64,000 nt of DNA, from positions 434,001-498,000 of the forward strand of contig CATNNA010000004.1 in the NCBI GenBank assembly GCA_950106755.1. The letters run 5' to 3'. The position numbers and the translations under genes were made by a program. The notes under the pieces are model-generated. The model did not search any database and was not told the DNA's origin. It was given only the letters and a program-made list of their open reading frames with translations. Source of the DNA: Climacium dendroides. Its lineage: Eukaryota; Streptophyta; Bryopsida; Hypnales; Climaciaceae. The stretch's first letter is position 1. The number at the start of each line of letters is the position of its first letter. Positions 25,501 through 37,296 of the stretch are shown here, in pieces.

Positions 25501-28386
25501 TTATGAAATCCATTTCAAATGAAGAAGATCGTGTAGGAAAGCAATAGGGTTGTCTTAAAATTAAGTTTTTCCATGAATCCTAATTATTTTGAACAATTGC
25601 AACTTGTGTGTTACGTTTTTGGACATGCTTGCACGTCAAACCGATATAAGTTATTCGTTTGGGTTTTATTAAATACAGCATGCTTTTTAGGGTATTTGTT
25701 TTGAAATCCACTTCAAATGAAGAAGCTAGTGTAGGAAAGCCATAGGGTTGTCTTAAAATTAAGTTTTTCCATGAATCCTAATTATTTTGAACAATTGCAA
25801 TTTGTGTGTTACGTTTTTGGACATGCTTGCACGTCAAACTGATATAATTTATTGGTTTGGGTTTTATTAAATACAGCATGCTTTTTCGAGTATTTGTTTT
25901 GAAATCCATTTCAAATGAAGAAGATAGTGTAGGACAGCAATAGGGTTGTCTTAAAATTAAGTTTTTCCATGAATCCTAATTATTTTGAACAATTGCAACT
26001 TGTGTGTTACGTTTTTGGACATGCTTGCACGTCAAACCCGATATAATTTATTGGTTTGGGTTTTATTAAATACAGCATGCTTTTTCGAGTATTTGTTTTG
26101 AAATCCATTTCAAATGAAGAAGATAGTGTAGGAAAGCAATAGGGTTGTCTTAAAATTAAGTTTTTCCATGAATCCTAATTATTTTGAACAATTGCAACTT
26201 GTGTGTTACGTTTTTGGACATGCTTGCACGTCAAACCGATATAATTTATTGGTTTGGGTTTTATTAAATACAGCATGCTTTTTAGAGTATTTGTTATGAA
26301 ATCCATTTCAAATGAAGAAGATATTGTAGGAAAGCAATAGGGTTGTCTTAAAATTAAGTTTTTCCATGAATCCTAATTATTTTGAACAATTGCAGCTTGT
26401 GTGTTACGTTTTTGGACATGCTTGCACGTCAAACCGATATAATTTATTGGTTTGGGTTTTATTAAATACAGCATGCTTTTTAGAGTATTTGTTTTGAAAT
26501 CCATTTCAAATGAAGAAGATAGTGTAGGACAGCAATAGGGTTGTCTTAAAATTAAGTTTTTCCATGAATCCTAATTATTTTGAACAATTGCAACTTGTGT
26601 GTTACGTTTTTGGACATGCTTGCACGTCAAACCGATATAATTTATTGGTTTGGGTTTTATTAAATACAGCATGCTTTTTAGAGTATTTGTTATGAAATCC
26701 ATTTCAAATGAAGAAGATAGTGTAGGAAAGCAATAGGGTTGTCTTAAAATTAAGTTTTTCCATGAATCCTAATTATTTTGAACAATTGCAACTTGTGTGT
26801 AACGTTTTTGGACAAACTTGGACGTCAAAACCGATATAAGTTATTCGTTTGGATTCTATTAAATACAACATGATTTTTAGATTATTTGTTTTGAAATCCA
26901 TTTCAAATGAAGAAGATAGTGTAGGAAAGCAATAGGGTTGTCTTAAAATTAAGTTTTTCCATGAATCCTAATTATTTTGAACAATTGCAATTTGTGTGTT
27001 ACGTTTTTGGACATGCTTGCACGTCAAACCGATATAATTTATTGGTTTGGGTTTTATTAAATACAGCATGCTTTTTAGAGTATTTGTTTTGAAATCCATT
27101 TCAAATGAAGAAGATAGTGTAGGACAGCAATAGGGTTGTCTTAAAATTAAGTTTTTCCATGAATCCTAATTATTTTGAACAATTGCAACTTGTGTGTTAC
27201 GTTTTTGGACATGCTTGCACGTCAAACCGATATAATTTATTGGTTTGGGTTTTATTAAATACAGCATGCTTTTTAGAGTATTTGTTTTGAAATCCATTTC
27301 AAATGAAGAAGCTAGTGTAGGAAAGCAATAGGGTTGTCTTAAAATTAAGTTTTTCCATGAATCCTAATTATTTTGAACAATTGCAACTTGTGTGTTACGT
27401 TTTTGGACAAGCTTGGACGTCAAAACCGATATAAGTTATTCGTTTGGATTCTATTAAATACAACATGATTTTTAGATTATTTGTTTTGAAATCCATTTCA
27501 AATGAAGAAGATAGTGTAGGAAAGCAATAGGGTTGTCTTAAAATTAAGTTTTTCCATGAATCCTAATTATTTTGAACAATTGCAACTTGTGTGTTACGTT
27601 TTTGGACAAGCTTGGACGTCAAAACCGATATAAGTTATTCGTTTGGATTCTATTAAATACAACATGATTTTTAGATTATTTGTTTTGAAATCCATTTCAA
27701 ATGAAGAAGATAGTGTAGGAAAGCAATAGGGTTGTCTTAAAATTAAGTTTTTCCATGAATCCTAATTATTTTGAACAATTGCAACTTGTGTGTTACGTTT
27801 TTGGACATGCTTGCACGTCAAACCGATATAATTTATTGGTTTTGGGTTTTATTAAATACAGCATGCTTTTTAGAGTATTTGTTATGAAATCCATTTCAAA
27901 TGAAGAAGATAGTGTAGGAAAGCAATAGGGTTGTCTTAAAATTAAGTTTTTCCATGAATCCTAATTATTTTGAACAATTGCAACTTGTGTGTTACGTTTT
28001 TGGACATGCTTGCACGTCAAACCGATATAATTTATTTGTTTGGGTTTTATTAAATACAGCATGCTTTTTAGAGTATTTGTTATGAAATCCATTTCAAATG
28101 AAGAAGATAGTGTAGGAAAGCAATAGGGTTGTCTTAAAATTAAGTTTTTCCATGAATCCTAATTATTTTGAACAATTGCAACTTGTGTGTAACGTTTTTG
28201 GACAAACTTGGACGTCAAAACGGATATAAGTTATTCGTTTGGATTCTATTAAATACAACATGATTTTTAGATTATTTGTTTTGAAATCCATTTCAAATGA
28301 AGAAGATAGTGTAGGAAAGCAATAGGGTTGTCTTAAAATTAAGTTTTTCCATGAATCCTAATTATTTTGAACAATTGCAATTTGTG

Positions 28387-31352
28387 TGTTACGTTTTTGG
28401 ACATGCTTGCACGTCAAACCGATATAATTTATTGGTTTGGGTTTTATTAAATACAGCATGCTTTTTAGAGTATTTGTTTTGAAATCCATTTCAAATGAAG
28501 AAGATAGTGTAGGACAGCAATAGGGTTGTCTTAAAATTAAGTTTTTCCATGAATCCTAATTATTTTGAACAATTGCAACTTGTGTGTTACGTTTTTGGAC
28601 ATGCTTGCACGTCAAACCGATATAATTTATTGGTTTGGGTTTTATTAAATACAGCATGCTTTTTAGAGTATTTGTTTTGAAATCCATTTCAAATGAAGAA
28701 GATAGTGTAGGAAAGCAATAGGGTTGTCTTAAAATTAAGTTTTTCCATGAATCCTAATTATTTTGAACAATTGCAACTTGTGTGTTACGTTTTTGGACAT
28801 GCTTGCACGTCAAACCGATATAATTTATTGGTTTGGGTTTTATTAAATACAGCATGCTTTTTAGAGTATTTGTTATGAAATCCATTTCAAATGAAGAAGA
28901 TAGTGTAGGAAAGCAATAGGGTTGTCTTAAAATTAAGTTTTTCCATGAATCCTAATTATTTTGAACAATTGCAACTTGTGTGTTACGTTTTTGGACATGC
29001 TTGCACGTCAAACCGATATAATTTATTGGTTTGGGTTTTATTAAATACAGCATGCTTTTTAGAGTATTTGTTTTGAAATCCATTTCAAATGAAGAAGATA
29101 GTGTAGGAAAGCAATAGGGTTGTCTTAAAATTAAGTTTTTCCATGAATCCTAATTATTTTGAACAATTGCAACTTGTGTGTTACGTTTTTGGACATGCTT
29201 GCACGTGAAACCGATATAATTTATTGGTTTGGGTTTTGTTAAATACAGCATGCTTTTTCGAGTATTTGTTTTGAAATCCATTTCAAATGAAGAAGATAGT
29301 GTAGGAAAGCAATAGGGTTGTCTTAAAATTAAGTTTTTCCATGAATCCTAATTATTTTGAACAATTGCAACTTGTGTGTTACGTTTTTGGACAAGCTTGG
29401 ACGTCAAAACCGATATAAGTTATTGGTTTGGGTTTTATTAAATACAGCATGCTTTTTAGAGTATTTGTTTTGAAATCCATTTCAAATGAAGAAGCTAGTG
29501 TAGGAAAGCAATAGGGTTGTCTTAAAATTAAGTTTTTCCATGAATCCTAATTATTTTGAACAATTGCAACTTGTGTGTTACGTTTTTGGACATGCTTGCA
29601 CGTCAAACCGATATAATTTATTGGTTTGGGGTTTTAAATACAGCATGCTTTTTAGAGTATTTGTTTTGAAATCCATTTCAAATGAAGAAGCTAGTGTAGG
29701 AAAGCAATAGGGTTGTCTTAAAATTAAGTTTTTCCATGAATCCTAATTATTTTGAACAATTGCAACTTGTGTGTTACGTTTTTGGACATGCTTGCACGTC
29801 AAACCGATATAATTTATTGGTTTGGGTTTTATTAAATACAGCATGCTTTTTAGAGTATTTGTTTTGAAATCCATTTCAAATGAAGAAGATAGTGTAGGAC
29901 AGCAATAGGGTTGTCTTAAAATTAAGTTTTTCCATGAATCCTAATTATTTTGAACAATTGCAACTTGTGTGTTACGTTTTTGGACATGCTTGCACGTCAA
30001 ACCGATATAATTTATTGGTTTGGGTTTTATTAAATACAGCATGCTTTTTAGAGTATTTGTTTTGAAATCCATTTCAAATGAAGAAGATAGTGTAGGAAAG
30101 CAATAGGGTTGTCTTAAAATTAAGTTTTTCCATGAATCCTAATTATTTTGAACAATTGCAACTTGTGTGTTACGTTTTTGGACATGCTTGCACGTCAAAC
30201 CGATATAATTTATTGGTTTGGGTTTTATTAAATACAGCATGCTTTTTAGAGTATTTGTTATGAAATCCATTTCAAATGAAGAAGATAGTGTAGGAAAGCA
30301 ATAGGGTTGTCTTAAAATTAAGTTTTTCCATGAATCCTAATTATTTTGAACAATTGCAACTTGTGTGTTACGTTTTTGGACATGCTTGCACGTCAAACCG
30401 ATATAATTTATTGGTTTGGGTTTTATTAAATACAGCATGCTTTTTAGAGTATTTGTTTTGAAATCCATTTCAAATGAAGAAGATAGTGTAGGAAAGCAAT
30501 AGGGTTGTCTTAAAATTAAGTTTTTCCATGAATCCTAATTATTTTGAACAATTGCAACTTGTGTGTTACGTTTCTGGACATGCTTGCACGTCAAACCGAT
30601 ATAATTTATTGGTTTGGGGTTTTAAATACAGCATGCTTTTTAGAGTATTTGTTTTGAAATCCATTTCAAATGAAGAAGCTAGTGTAGGAAAGCAATAGGG
30701 TTGTCTTAAAATTAAGTTTTTCCATGAATCCTAATTATTTTGAACAATTGCAACTTGTGTGTTACGTTTTTGGACAAGCTTGGACGTCAAAACCGATATA
30801 AGTTATTGGTTTGGGTTTTATTAAATACAGCATGCTTTTTAGAGTATTTGTTTTGAAATCCATTTCAAATGAAGAAGCTAGTGTAGGAAAGCAATAGGGT
30901 TGTCTTAAAATTAAGTTTTTCCATGAATCCTAATTATTTTGAACAATTGCAACTTGTGTGTTACGTTTTTGGACATGCTTGCACGTCAAACCGATATAAT
31001 TTATTGGTTTGGGGTTTTAAATACAGCATGCTTTTTAGAGTATTTGTTTTGAAATCCATTTCAAATGAAGAAGCTAGTGTAGGAAAGCAATAGGGTTGTC
31101 TTAAAATTAAGTTTTTCCATGAATCCTAATTATTTTGAACAATTGCAACTTGTGTGTTACGTTTTTGGACATGCTTGCACGTCAAACCGATATAATTTAT
31201 TGGTTTGGGTTTTATTAAATACAGCATGCTTTTTAGAGTATTTGTTTTGAAATCCATTTCAAATGAAGAAGCTAGTGTAGGAAAGCAATAGGGTTGTCTT
31301 AAAATTAAGTTTTTCCATGAATCCTAATTATTTTGAACAATTGCAACTTGTG
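28387..31352 (+). repeat. Near-pure class B block with 196-bp length variants (15 monomers)
   Basis: Most monomers are class B. Two A-head/B-body mosaics start at 29377 and 30760. Three shortened monomers carry GGTTTGGGGTTTTAAATAC (29623, 30611, 31006), a net loss of two bases that gives 196 bp. Mosaic plus short monomer recurs at a 1383-bp offset (29391 to 30774), a 7-mer step. One monomer near 29201 reads GCACGTGAAACC. Confidence 0.85.
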
Positions 31353-34300
31353 TGTTACGTTTTTGGACAAGCTTGGACGTCAAAACCGATATAAGTTATT
31401 CGTTTGGATTCTATTAAATACAACATGATTTTTAGATTATTTGTTTTGAAATCCATTTCAAATGAAGAAGATAGTGTAGGAAAGCAATAGGGTTGTCTTA
31501 AAATTAAGTTTTTCCATGAATCCTAATTATTTTGAACAATTGCAACTTGTGTGTTACGTTTTTGGACATGCTTGCACGTCAAACCGATATAATTTATTGG
31601 TTTGGGTTTTATTAAATACAGCATGCTTTTTAGAGTATTTGTTATGAAATCCATTTCAAATGAAGAAGATAGTGTAGGAAAGCAATAGGGTTGTCTTAAA
31701 ATTAAGTTTTTCCATGAATCCTAATTATTTTGAACAATTGCAACTTGTGTGTTACGTTTTTGGACATGCTTGCACGTCAAACCGATATAATTTATTGGTT
31801 TGGGTTTTATTAAATACAGCATGCTTTTTAGAGTATTTGTTATGAAATCCATTTCAAATGAAGAAGATCGTGTAGGAAAGCAATAGGGTTGTCTTAAAAT
31901 TAAGTTTTTCCATGAATCCTAATTATTTTGAACAATTGCAACTTGTGTGTTACGTTTTTGGACATGCTTGCACGTCAAACCGATATAATTTATTGGTTTG
32001 GGTTTTATTAAATACAGCATGCTTTTTAGAGTATTTGTTTTGAAATCCATTTCAAATGAAGAAGATCGTGTAGGAAAGCAATAGGGTTGTCTTAAAATTA
32101 AGTTTTTCCATGAATCCTAATTATTTTGAACAATTGCAACTTGTGTGTTACGTTTTTGGACATGCTTGCACGTCAAACCGATATAATTTATTGGTTTGGG
32201 TTTTATTAAATACAGCATGCTTTTTAGAGTATTTGTTTTGAAATCCATTTCAAATGAAGAAGATAGTGTAGGAAAGCAATAGGGTTGTCTTAAAATTAAG
32301 TTTTTCCATGAATCCTAATTATTTTGAACAATTGCAACTTGTGTGTTACGTTTTTGGACATGCTTGCACGTCAAACCGATATAATTTATTTGTTTGGGTT
32401 TTATTAAATACAGCATGCTTTTTAGAGTATTTGTTATGAAATCCATTTCAAATGAAGAAGATAGTGTAGGAAAGCAATAGGGTTGTCTTAAAATTAAGTT
32501 TTTCCATGAATCCTAATTATTTTGAACAATTGCAACTTGTGTGTTACGTTTTTGGACATGCTTGCACGTCAAACCGATATAATTTATTGGTTTGGGTTTT
32601 ATTAAATACAGCATGCTTTTTAGAGTATTTGTTTTGAAATCCATTTCAAATGAAGAAGCTAGTGTAGGAAAGCAATAGGGTTGTCTTAAAATTAAGTTTT
32701 TCCATGAATCCTAATTATTTTGAACAATTGCAACTTGTGTGTTACGTTTTTGGACAAGCTTGGACGTCAAAACCGATATAAGTTATTCGTTTGGATTCTA
32801 TTAAATACAACATGATTTTTAGATTATTTGTTTTGAAATCCATTTCAAATGAAGAAGATAGTGTAGGAAAGCAATAGGGTTGTCTTAAAATTAAGTTTTT
32901 CCATGAATCCTAATTATTTTGAACAATTGCAACTTGTGTGTTACGTTTTTGGACAAGCTTGGACGTCAAAACCGATATAAGTTATTCGTTTGGATTCTAT
33001 TAAATACAACATGATTTTTAGATTATTTGTTTTGAAATCCATTTCAAATGAAGAAGATAGTGTAGGAAAGCAATAGGGTTGTCTTAAAATTAAGTTTTTC
33101 CATGAATCCTAATTATTTTGAACAATTGCAACTTGTGTGTAACGTTTTTGGACAAACTTGGACGTCAAAACCGATATAAGTTATTCGTTTGGATTCTATT
33201 AAATACAACATGATTTTTAGATTATTTGTTTTGAAATCCATTTCAAATGAAGAAGATAGTGTAGGAAAGCAATAGGGTTGTCTTAAAATTAAGTTTTTCC
33301 ATGAATCCTAATTATTTTGAACAATTGCAATTTGTGTGTTACGTTTTTGGACATGCTTGCACGTCAAACCGATATAATTTATTGGTTTGGGTTTTATTAA
33401 ATACAGCATGCTTTTTAGAGTATTTGTTTTGAAATCCATTTCAAATGAAGAAGATAGTGTAGGACAGCAATAGGGTTGTCTTAAAATTAAGTTTTTCCAT
33501 GAATCCTAATTATTTTGAACAATTGCAACTTGTGTGTTACGTTTTTGGACATGCTTGCACGTCAAACCGATATAATTTATTGGTTTGGGTTTTATTAAAT
33601 ACAGCATGCTTTTTAGAGTATTTGTTTTGAAATCCATTTCAAATGAAGAAGCTAGTGTAGGAAAGCAATAGGGTTGTCTTAAAATTAAGTTTTTCTATGA
33701 ATCCTAATTATTTTGAACAATTGCAACTTGTGTGTTACGTTTTTGGACAAGCTTGGACGTCAAAACCGATATAAGTTATTCGTTTGGATTCTATTAAATA
33801 CAACATGATTTTTAGATTATTTGTTTTGAAATCCATTTCAAATGAAGAAGATAGTGTAGGAAAGCAATAGGGTTGTCTTAAAATTAAGTTTTTCCATGAA
33901 TCCTAATTATTTTGAACAATTGCAACTTGTGTGTTACGTTTTTGGACAAGCTTGGACGTCAAAACCGATATAAGTTATTCGTTTGGATTCTATTAAATAC
34001 AACATGATTTTTAGATTATTTGTTTTGAAATCCATTTCAAATGAAGAAGATAGTGTAGGACAGCAATAGGGTTGTCTTAAAATTAAGTTTTTCCATGAAT
34101 CCTAATTATTTTGAACAATTGCAACTTGTGTGTTACGTTTTTGGACATGCTTGCACGTGAAACCGATATAATTTATTGGTTTGGGTTTTGTTAAATACAG
34201 CATGCTTTTTCGAGTATTTGTTTTGAAATCCATTTCAAATGAAGAAGATAGTGTAGGAAAGCAATAGGGTTGTCTTAAAATTAAGTTTTTCCATGAATCC

Positions 34301-34526
34301 TAATTATTTTGAACAATTGCAACTTGTGTGTTACGTTTTTGGACATGCTTGCACGTCAAACCGATATAATTTATTGGTTTGGGTTTTATTAAATACAGCA
34401 TGCTTTTTAGAGTATTTGTTATGAAATCCATTTCAAATGAAGAAGATAGTGTAGGAAAGCAATAGGGTTGTCTTAAAATTAAGTTTTTCCATGAATCCTA
34501 ATTATTTTGAACAATTGCAACTTGTG
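31353..34526 (+). repeat. Mixed A/B block (~16 monomers)
   Basis: Class A and class B monomers alternate in short runs. The TGTAACG A variant at 33138 and the GCACGTGAAACC B variant near 34150 echo 28188 and 29201, about 25 monomers upstream. The monomers between those markers differ, so this is a rearranged rather than a simple copy. One monomer reads TTTTTCTATGAATCC near 33690. Confidence 0.8.
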
Positions 34527-37296
34527 TGTTACGTTTTTGGACATGCTTGCACGTCAAACCGATATAATTTATTGGTTTGGGTTTTATTAAATACAGCATG
34601 CTTTTTCGAGTATTTGTTTTGAAATCCATTTCAAATGAAGAAGATAGTGTAGGAAAGCAATAGGGTTGTCTTAAAATTAAGTTTTTCCATGAATCCTAAT
34701 TATTTTGAACAATTGCAACTTGTGTGTTACGTTTTTGGACATGCTTGCACGTCAAACCGATATAATTTATTGGTTTGGGGTTTTAAATACAGCATGCTTT
34801 TTAGAGTATTTGTTTTGAAATCCATTTCAAATGAAGAAGATAGTGTAGGAAAGCAATAGGGTTGTCTTAAAATTAAGTTTTTCCATGAATCCTAATTATT
34901 TTGAACAATTGCAACTTGTGTGTTACGTTTTTGGACATGCTTGCACGTCAAAAACGATATAAGTTATTCGTTTGAATTCTATTAAATACAACATGATTCT
35001 TAGATTATTTGTTTTGAAATCCATTTCAAATGAAGAAGATAGTGTAGGAAAGCCATAGGGTTGTCTTAAAATTAAGTTTTTCCATGAATCCTAATTATTT
35101 TGAACAATTGCAACTTGTGTGTTACGTTTTTGGACATGCTTGCACGTCAAACCGATATAATTTATTGGTTTGGGTTTTATTAAATACAGCATGCTTTTTA
35201 GAGTATTTGTTTTGAAATCCATTTCAAATGAAGAAGATAGTGTAGGAAAGCAATAGGGTTGTCTTAAAATTAAGTTTTTCCATGAATCCTAATTATTTTG
35301 AACAATTGCAATTTGTGTGTTACGTTTTTGGACATGCTTGCACGTCAAACCGATATAATTTATTGGTTTGGGTTTTATTAAATACAGCATGCTTTTTAGA
35401 GTATTTGTTTTGAAATCCATTTCAAATGAAGAAGATAGTGTAGGAAAGCAATAGGGTTGTCTTAAAATTAAGTTTTTCCATGAATCCTAATTATTTTGAA
35501 CAATTGCAACTTGTGTGTTACGTTTTTGGACATGCTTGCACGTCAAACCGATATAATTTATTGGTTTGGGTTTTATTAAATACAGCATGCTTTTTCGAGT
35601 ATTTGTTTTGAAATCCATTTCAAATGAAGAAGATAGTGTAGGAAAGCAATAGGGTTGTCTTAAAATTAAGTTTTTCCATGAATCCTAATTATTTTGAACA
35701 ATTGCAACTTGTGTGTTACGTTTTTGGACATGCTTGCACGTCAAACCGATATAAGTTATTCGTTTGGATTCTATTAAATACAACATGATTTTTAGATTAT
35801 TTGTTTTGAAATCCATTTCAAATGAAGAAGATAGTGTAGGAAAGCAATAGGGTTGTCTTAAAATTAAGTTTTTCCATGAATCCTAATTATTTTGAACAAT
35901 TGCAACTTGTGTGTTACGTTTTTGGACATGCTTGCACGTCAAACCGATATAATTTATTGGTTTGGGTTTTATTAAATACAGCATGCTTTTTCGAGTATTT
36001 GTTTTGAAATCCATTTCAAATGAAGAAGATAGTGTAGGAAAGCAATAGGGTTGTCTTAAAATTAAGTTTTTCCATGAATCCTAATTATTTTGAACAATTG
36101 CAACTTGTGTGTTACGTTTTTGGACATGCTTGCACGTCAAACCGATATAATTTATTGGTTTGGGGTTTTAAATACAGCATGCTTTTTAGAGTATTTGTTT
36201 TGAAATCCATTTCAAATGAAGAAGATAGTGTAGGAAAGCAATAGGGTTGTCTTAAAATTAAGTTTTTCCATGAATCCTAATTATTTTGAACAATTGCAAC
36301 TTGTGTGTTACGTTTTTGGACATGCTTGCACGTCAAAAACGATATAAGTTATTCGTTTGAATTCTATTAAATACAACATGATTCTTAGATTATTTGTTTT
36401 GAAATCCATTTCAAATGAAGAAGATAGTGTAGGAAAGCCATAGGGTTGTCTTAAAATTAAGTTTTTCCATGAATCCTAATTATTTTGAACAATTGCAACT
36501 TGTGTGTTACGTTTTTGGACATGCTTGCACGTCAAACCGATATAATTTATTGGTTTGGGTTTTATTAAATACAGCATGCTTTTTAGAGTATTTGTTTTGA
36601 AATCCATTTCAAATGAAGAAGATAGTGTAGGAAAGCAATAGGGTTGTCTTAAAATTAAGTTTTTCCATGAATCCTAATTATTTTGAACAATTGCAATTTG
36701 TGTGTTACGTTTTTGGACATGCTTGCACGTCAAACCGATATAATTTATTGGTTTGGGTTTTATTAAATACAGCATGCTTTTTAGAGTATTTGTTTTGAAA
36801 TCCATTTCAAATGAAGAAGATAGTGTAGGAAAGCAATAGGGTTGTCTTAAAATTAAGTTTTTCCATGAATCCTAATTATTTTGAACAATTGCAACTTGTG
36901 TGTTACGTTTTTGGACATGCTTGCACGTCAAACCGATATAATTTATTGGTTTGGGTTTTATTAAATACAGCATGCTTTTTCGAGTATTTGTTTTGAAATC
37001 CATTTCAAATGAAGAAGATAGTGTAGGAAAGCAATAGGGTTGTCTTAAAATTAAGTTTTTCCATGAATCCTAATTATTTTGAACAATTGCAACTTGTGTG
37101 TTACGTTTTTGGACATGCTTGCACGTCAAACCGATATAAGTTATTCGTTTGGATTCTATTAAATACAACATGATTTTTAGATTATTTGTTTTGAAATCCA
37201 TTTCAAATGAAGAAGATAGTGTAGGAAAGCAATAGGGTTGTCTTAAAATTAAGTTTTTCCATGAATCCTAATTATTTTGAACAATTGCAACTTGTG
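34527..37296 (+). repeat. 7-mer higher-order repeat, two tandem copies of 1385 bp
   Basis: Copies are 34527-35911 and 35912-37296. The order is B with TTTTTCGAG, 196-bp short monomer, B-head/A-body monomer with GTCAAAAACG and TTTGAATTC, B, B, B with TTTTTCGAG, and B-head/A-body. GTCAAAAACG recurs with its A run starting at 34950 and 36335, and the short-monomer marker at 34772 and 36157, each exactly 1385 bp apart. The monomers just before and just after the pair differ. Confidence 0.9.

Larger units (their letters stand above)
14700..27720 (+). repeat. Long direct duplication, 10519-bp offset (~2.5 kb matched)
   Basis: About 14.7-17.2 kb matches about 25.2-27.7 kb. Paired markers at exactly 10519 bp are TTGGTTTTGGG (14741/25260), AACTGATATA (15321/25840), GTCAAACCCG (near 15517/26036), GCAGCTTG (15873/26392), TGTAACG (16279/26798) and GAAGCTAG (16792/27311). 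One monomer within the match differs (ATTTGTTTGGG present only near 16.1 kb). The offset corresponds to 53 monomers. Confidence 0.8.
15288..28386 (+). repeat. Satellite block with nested long duplications (~66 monomers)
   Basis: Private markers recur at fixed offsets. GCATCC lies at 18135, 20319 and 24289 (2184 and 3970 bp). GCAGCTTG lies at 15873, 22027 and 26392 (6154 and 4365 bp). The A variant TGTAACG lies at 16279, 17272, 22433, 23426 and 26798. The AACTGATATA marker lies at 15321 and 25840 (10519 bp). Large pieces of this block are therefore copies of one another, overlapping at several scales. Confidence 0.88.
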
